Made by a program: the position numbers and the translations under genes
In this document: in pieces, positions 5,447 through 5,473 of the stretch
How the letters are laid out: every line of letters begins with the position of its first letter
Numbering within the stretch: the first letter of the stretch is position 1
Notes under the pieces: generated by a model
Seen by the model: the letters and a program-made list of their open reading frames with translations, nothing else
The model's database searches: none
Told to the model about the DNA's origin: nothing
Assembly (NCBI GenBank): GCA_016930955.1
Contig: JAFGFR010000110.1
Coordinates: 1 to 5,473, forward strand
DNA length: 5,473 bases
Direction of reading: 5' to 3'
Source of the DNA: Victivallales bacterium
GTDB taxonomy: Bacteria; Verrucomicrobiota; Lentisphaeria; Victivallales; JAADHT01

Positions 5447-5473
5447 GGGGGGCAATTTGGGATTTCGATATTC

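Overview
This window looks like a chromosomal housekeeping segment from a Gram-negative-type bacterium. It holds type IV pilus / type II secretion assembly ATPases, two CCA-encoding tRNA genes, a family 2 glycosyltransferase, a YqfO-like small protein and the signal recognition particle GTPase Ffh. Base composition is moderately GC-rich by eye. No insertion sequence, phage gene, CRISPR array or other mobile element is visible. Side-by-side GspE/PilB paralogues and a DPM1-like soluble glycosyltransferase would suit the Verrucomicrobia/Lentisphaerae group or a deltaproteobacterium, but this placement is a weak impression only.

Left part, minus strand (1-2168): a complete 570-residue GspE/PilB-family ATPase is followed after 17 bases by the N-terminal 146 codons of a second protein with the same N-terminal domain, which runs off the left edge. 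The two very probably share an operon. Centre (2354-3679): tRNA-Thr(UGU) on the plus strand sits between minus-strand genes. To its right is a minus-strand pair, a family 2 glycosyltransferase and a YqfO/NIF3-insert-like protein, joined by a 4-base ATGA overlap. Right part, plus strand (3799-5446): a tRNA-Arg(UCU) gene with its own promoter, then after only 23-35 bases ffh, whose last codons form the left arm of a terminator hairpin.

The tRNA promoters have the same geometry: a 16-base spacer and a -10 box ending 18 bases before the mature tRNA. The interval 3680-3844 is a divergent control region for the glycosyltransferase pair and the tRNA-Arg-ffh unit. The interval 2169-2353 holds the tRNA-Thr promoter and the leader of the ATPase gene, including an 11-base A tract.

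I see no clear undescribed system here. The points most worth a second look are the apparent tRNA-ffh co-transcription with an intragenic, probably bidirectional terminator; the glycosyltransferase/YqfO coupling with an unusual N-terminal extension on the YqfO-like protein; and the tandem ATPase paralogues.
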